In this document: positions 63,636 to 64,000 of the stretch, in pieces
Layout of the letters: each line of letters begins with the position of its first letter
Numbering within the stretch: the stretch's first letter is position 1
DNA from: Pedobacter ureilyticus
GTDB taxonomy: Bacteria > Bacteroidota > Bacteroidia > Sphingobacteriales > Sphingobacteriaceae
Reading direction: 5' to 3'
Length of the DNA: 64,000 nucleotides
NCBI RefSeq assembly: GCF_005925345.1
Contig: NZ_SSHJ01000001.1
Coordinates: 496,001-560,000 of the forward strand
Notes under the pieces: generated by a model
Seen by the model: only the letters and a program-made list of their open reading frames with translations
Database searches by the model: none
What the model was told of the DNA's origin: nothing
Translations under genes and position numbers: made by a program

Positions 63636-64000
63636 ATTACGTATGCTATAAATTTTTTCACGGTTTTATCTATATCAAACTGTTGTTTGATGTTTGCTGC
63701 ATTTTGGCCGATAAGGGCACGAAGTTGTTCATCGTAAACCAAAGCATCTATAGCTGTTGCCAGTATTTCAGGGTTGCCAACTAGCACTTTAATTCCGTTT
63801 ATTCCGTCTTTTATAAAATCATCATCCTTACGCCAAGGCATGCAGTTGGTGGCAATACATGGCAGACCAATGGACATGGCCTCTATTAAAGCCATAGGAA
63901 AATTTTCTGTTAACGAAGGCATCACGTATATACTGGCCTGATTGAGGTAAAGTGCCGTGTTTTGCTGCATTCCAAGAAAAACAACACGATCTGCTACTCC
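63632..64000 (-). CDS. GT4 glycosyltransferase, partial (C-terminal part only)
   Basis: The right-hand edge of the window cuts this gene. The frame is open to position 64000 with no start needed before the ATG at 63968-63970 (the codons upstream read DRVVFLGM). The visible 122 or so residues carry IYVMPSLTENFPMALIEAMS, IGLPCIATNCMPWRKDDD and a C-terminal helix, the E-x7-E and GT-B signature of GT4 enzymes. The N-terminal domain lies outside the window. It is the first visible gene of the run of overlapping minus-strand glycan genes. Confidence 0.9.
   Translation of the reverse strand, partial: GVADRVVFLGMQQNTALYLNQASIYVMPSLTENFPMALIEAMSIGLPCIATNCMPWRKDDDFIKDGINGIKVLVGNPEILATAIDALVYDEQLRALIGQNAANIKQQFDIDKTVKKFIAYVI

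Overview
This is an AT-rich chromosomal window from a Bacteroidota bacterium, most likely a Pedobacter-like member of the Sphingobacteriaceae. The evidence is the gene content: a PorP/SprF outer-membrane protein, a LruC-domain lipoprotein, the Bacteroidota form of LptD, HD-DUF5706 (Pycsar-effector-type) and metallophosphoesterase/beta-barrel proteins. A promoter of the Bacteroidota type (TTTG, 20 bp, TAnnTTTG) also stands before the methionine genes. No rRNA, tRNA, CRISPR array, complete insertion sequence or prophage was recognised, and the species cannot be fixed from the sequence alone.

Layout. 0-4.5 kb: a LuxR-type response regulator facing a very large PAS/GAF histidine kinase. 4.9-8.8 kb: a stress-type group with two DUF892 (YciE-like) ferritin-fold proteins, small proteins, a general-stress SDR dehydrogenase and a lipocalin-like lipoprotein. 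9-16.5 kb: sulfur amino acid synthesis. It holds a cystathionine synthase/lyase-type enzyme, CysM, CysE, and the metY-metX-hom operon behind a SAM riboswitch and a Cys/Met-rich 43-codon leader ORF. 16.6-29 kb: housekeeping and envelope genes (sialidase-like protein, 2-oxoacid dehydrogenase E2, CinA, LptD, two tandem amidases, an MCE protein, an SMP-30-like protein, a DnaQ/GIY-YIG nuclease).

30.4-37.2 kb: a two-gene unit of a soluble M48-type metallopeptidase and a 1825-residue SF1 helicase. The helicase has a kinase C-lobe-like stretch at its N-terminus, a decayed Vsr-like region and a C-terminal WGR domain. 37.2-47.3 kb: a tight five-gene minus-strand operon. In transcription order it encodes an HD phosphohydrolase fused to a Pycsar-type membrane effector domain, polyphosphate kinase 1, an SdiA-regulated-type beta-propeller lipoprotein, a calcineurin-like phosphatase fused to an outer-membrane barrel, and a GAF protein whose C-terminal half carries motifs resembling a class III nucleotide cyclase. 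This operon and the helicase/peptidase pair are the best candidates for undescribed systems.

48-50.7 kb: a LytTR regulator coupled to a PAS histidine kinase that lacks a normal start codon, a possible decayed ORF, and a stand-alone receiver. 50.8-64 kb: all minus strand, a surface polysaccharide or glycosylation locus. It has GT4 and GT2 glycosyltransferases, a deacetylase-like protein, a CapK-like ligase, PglC-, PglD- and PglE-type enzymes, and an interposed group of a LruC lipoprotein, a glycosyltransferase, a P-loop protein and a PorP-OmpA fusion. The locus runs off the right edge.
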